A program made the translations under genes and the position numbers. From Boswellia sacra (Eukaryota; Streptophyta; Magnoliopsida; Sapindales; Burseraceae), in assembly GCA_013180625.2 (NCBI GenBank), contig SNVD02011504.1, forward strand, positions 1 to 64,000: a stretch of 64,000 nt of DNA, given 5' to 3'. Within the stretch, counting starts at the first letter, position 1; every line of letters begins with the position of its first letter. The notes under the pieces were generated by a model, which saw nothing but the letters and a program-made list of their open reading frames with translations, had not been told where the DNA came from and searched no databases. Of the stretch, positions 62,996-64,000 are shown piece by piece.

Positions 62996-64000
62996 GTACC
63001 GATGCATAATAAATAAAGCTCTGAGTTGTCAATTTACTGTTCATTATTACAAATGCATGAATCTAAGTGTTGCCTTGGGTGAAAGAGCACTTTTGTTTTT
63101 ATGCTTCTTGTCATTTTGCAGTAATTCCCTTCGTCATGAATGAGGGTAGAATTCCTGCGCGAAAAGTTATGAGCCTGTAATCATACAGGAACGAGTTCTG
63201 CTTTGTATCATATAATAGTTTAATTATAATCAGTGATAGATCCAAAGTTTTATTAAAAATAGACATCTTAATATTTTTGAATTTTTATAATTTTTTAATA
63301 AATAATAAAATAGAAAATTTATTAAAAATTAAAAAATATATATAGATAGGGGTTATAATAAATTTTATTCTTTAAAATAAATTATAATATAAAAATAAAA
63401 TATTAAATATTAAATATAATCGTTCAACAACTTAATAACTACAAAGTCATAATTACCTCCTATGAGTTTTCATACTTTAAAAATGTTACATGATTAACTT
63501 ATTATATCAAAAATATCCTTCTAAATGTATGCAAGCAAGCTATCTTTTATTTATTCTTCTATTCGATTGTGTGATTTAATCTTTACAATATTTATAATAA
63601 AGAATATATCAAAATAAATAAACAAGCATTAATAAAATATACATAAATTTTATTGATAGAATATAGTAATAAGAATTAATTAAAATAACGATGTAATTTA
63701 CTTGAAAGGAATGATAATTAGTTATATATTTTGCATTCGATTGCACTTATTATAAAAAAGGGTATATGATTGTCTGCAAAATGAAAACAAGATATTGACA
63801 ACAAATGAACATGAAAACTACATGAAAAAAACATTAAAAATTTGATTAAAATTTTATGTATAAAATAAAAAGTAAAATATTAAATATAATAAAATATAAA
63901 CTCATTTGCCTTTTAAAGAAAATTGCCCTCATCTTTTTATTTGTACCAATTCGTAGGGGAGAAGAGTAATAGAAGACAGGGTAGGTGACGAAGGTCAATA
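62996..64000. other. AT-rich intergenic sequence
   Basis: No gene, repeat array or element could be identified here beyond low-complexity AT runs. Confidence 0.5.

Overview
The window looks like nuclear DNA of a eudicot plant. It is AT-rich, genes are interrupted by short GT-AG introns, it is dense in small non-autonomous transposons, and its two gene families are typical plant ones: a membrane-anchored (type B) hexokinase and ankyrin-PGG membrane proteins of the ITN1/ACD6 type. A woody eudicot such as Citrus would fit, but the species cannot be proven from this sequence alone. All recognisable genes lie on the minus strand.

Layout. 1-5474: no recognisable gene. 5475-10700: an intact nine-exon hexokinase (494 aa). 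15004-17705: ankyrin-PGG copy 1, broken by one frameshift. 20691-22405: hexokinase pseudogene (exons 1-3 only). 25331-28320: ankyrin-PGG copy 2, apparently intact (617 aa). 30678-31644: hAT-like element. 34457-37067: copy 3, broken in exon 1. 38634-48978: orphan promoter/5' exon copies, a second hAT-like element, a 1.57-kb Harbinger-like element holding a GTCGAGTG-rich minisatellite, and the last exon of a dead copy 4. That exon is joined directly to a second hexokinase pseudogene (48982-50483). 54778-58036: copy 5, apparently intact (637 aa). 58037-64000: AT-rich, with a hAT-like element, a foldback MITE and a small LTR (TRIM-like) element nested in it.

History read from the repeats. A unit [hexokinase - ankyrin-PGG] was duplicated more than once. 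Only the leftmost hexokinase kept all nine exons; the other two are decayed. The ankyrin-PGG members were retained better: two full reading frames, two with one or two lesions, one fragment. A 6.9-kb block (28267-35125) was later copied to 40303-48978. The second copy then gained a Harbinger-like element and a MITE, for which the first copy shows the empty sites.

The most interesting item is in copies 2 and 5. A roughly 250-bp segment running from the start of exon 3 back into exon 2 was tandemly repeated. This made extra chimeric exons that are each open, phase 1-1 and flanked by splice signals: one extra in copy 2, two extra in copy 5. The proteins would gain about 30 aa per unit between the two ankyrin blocks. 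How the two families might act together is not shown here; co-location looks like a product of duplication, not of a shared pathway.
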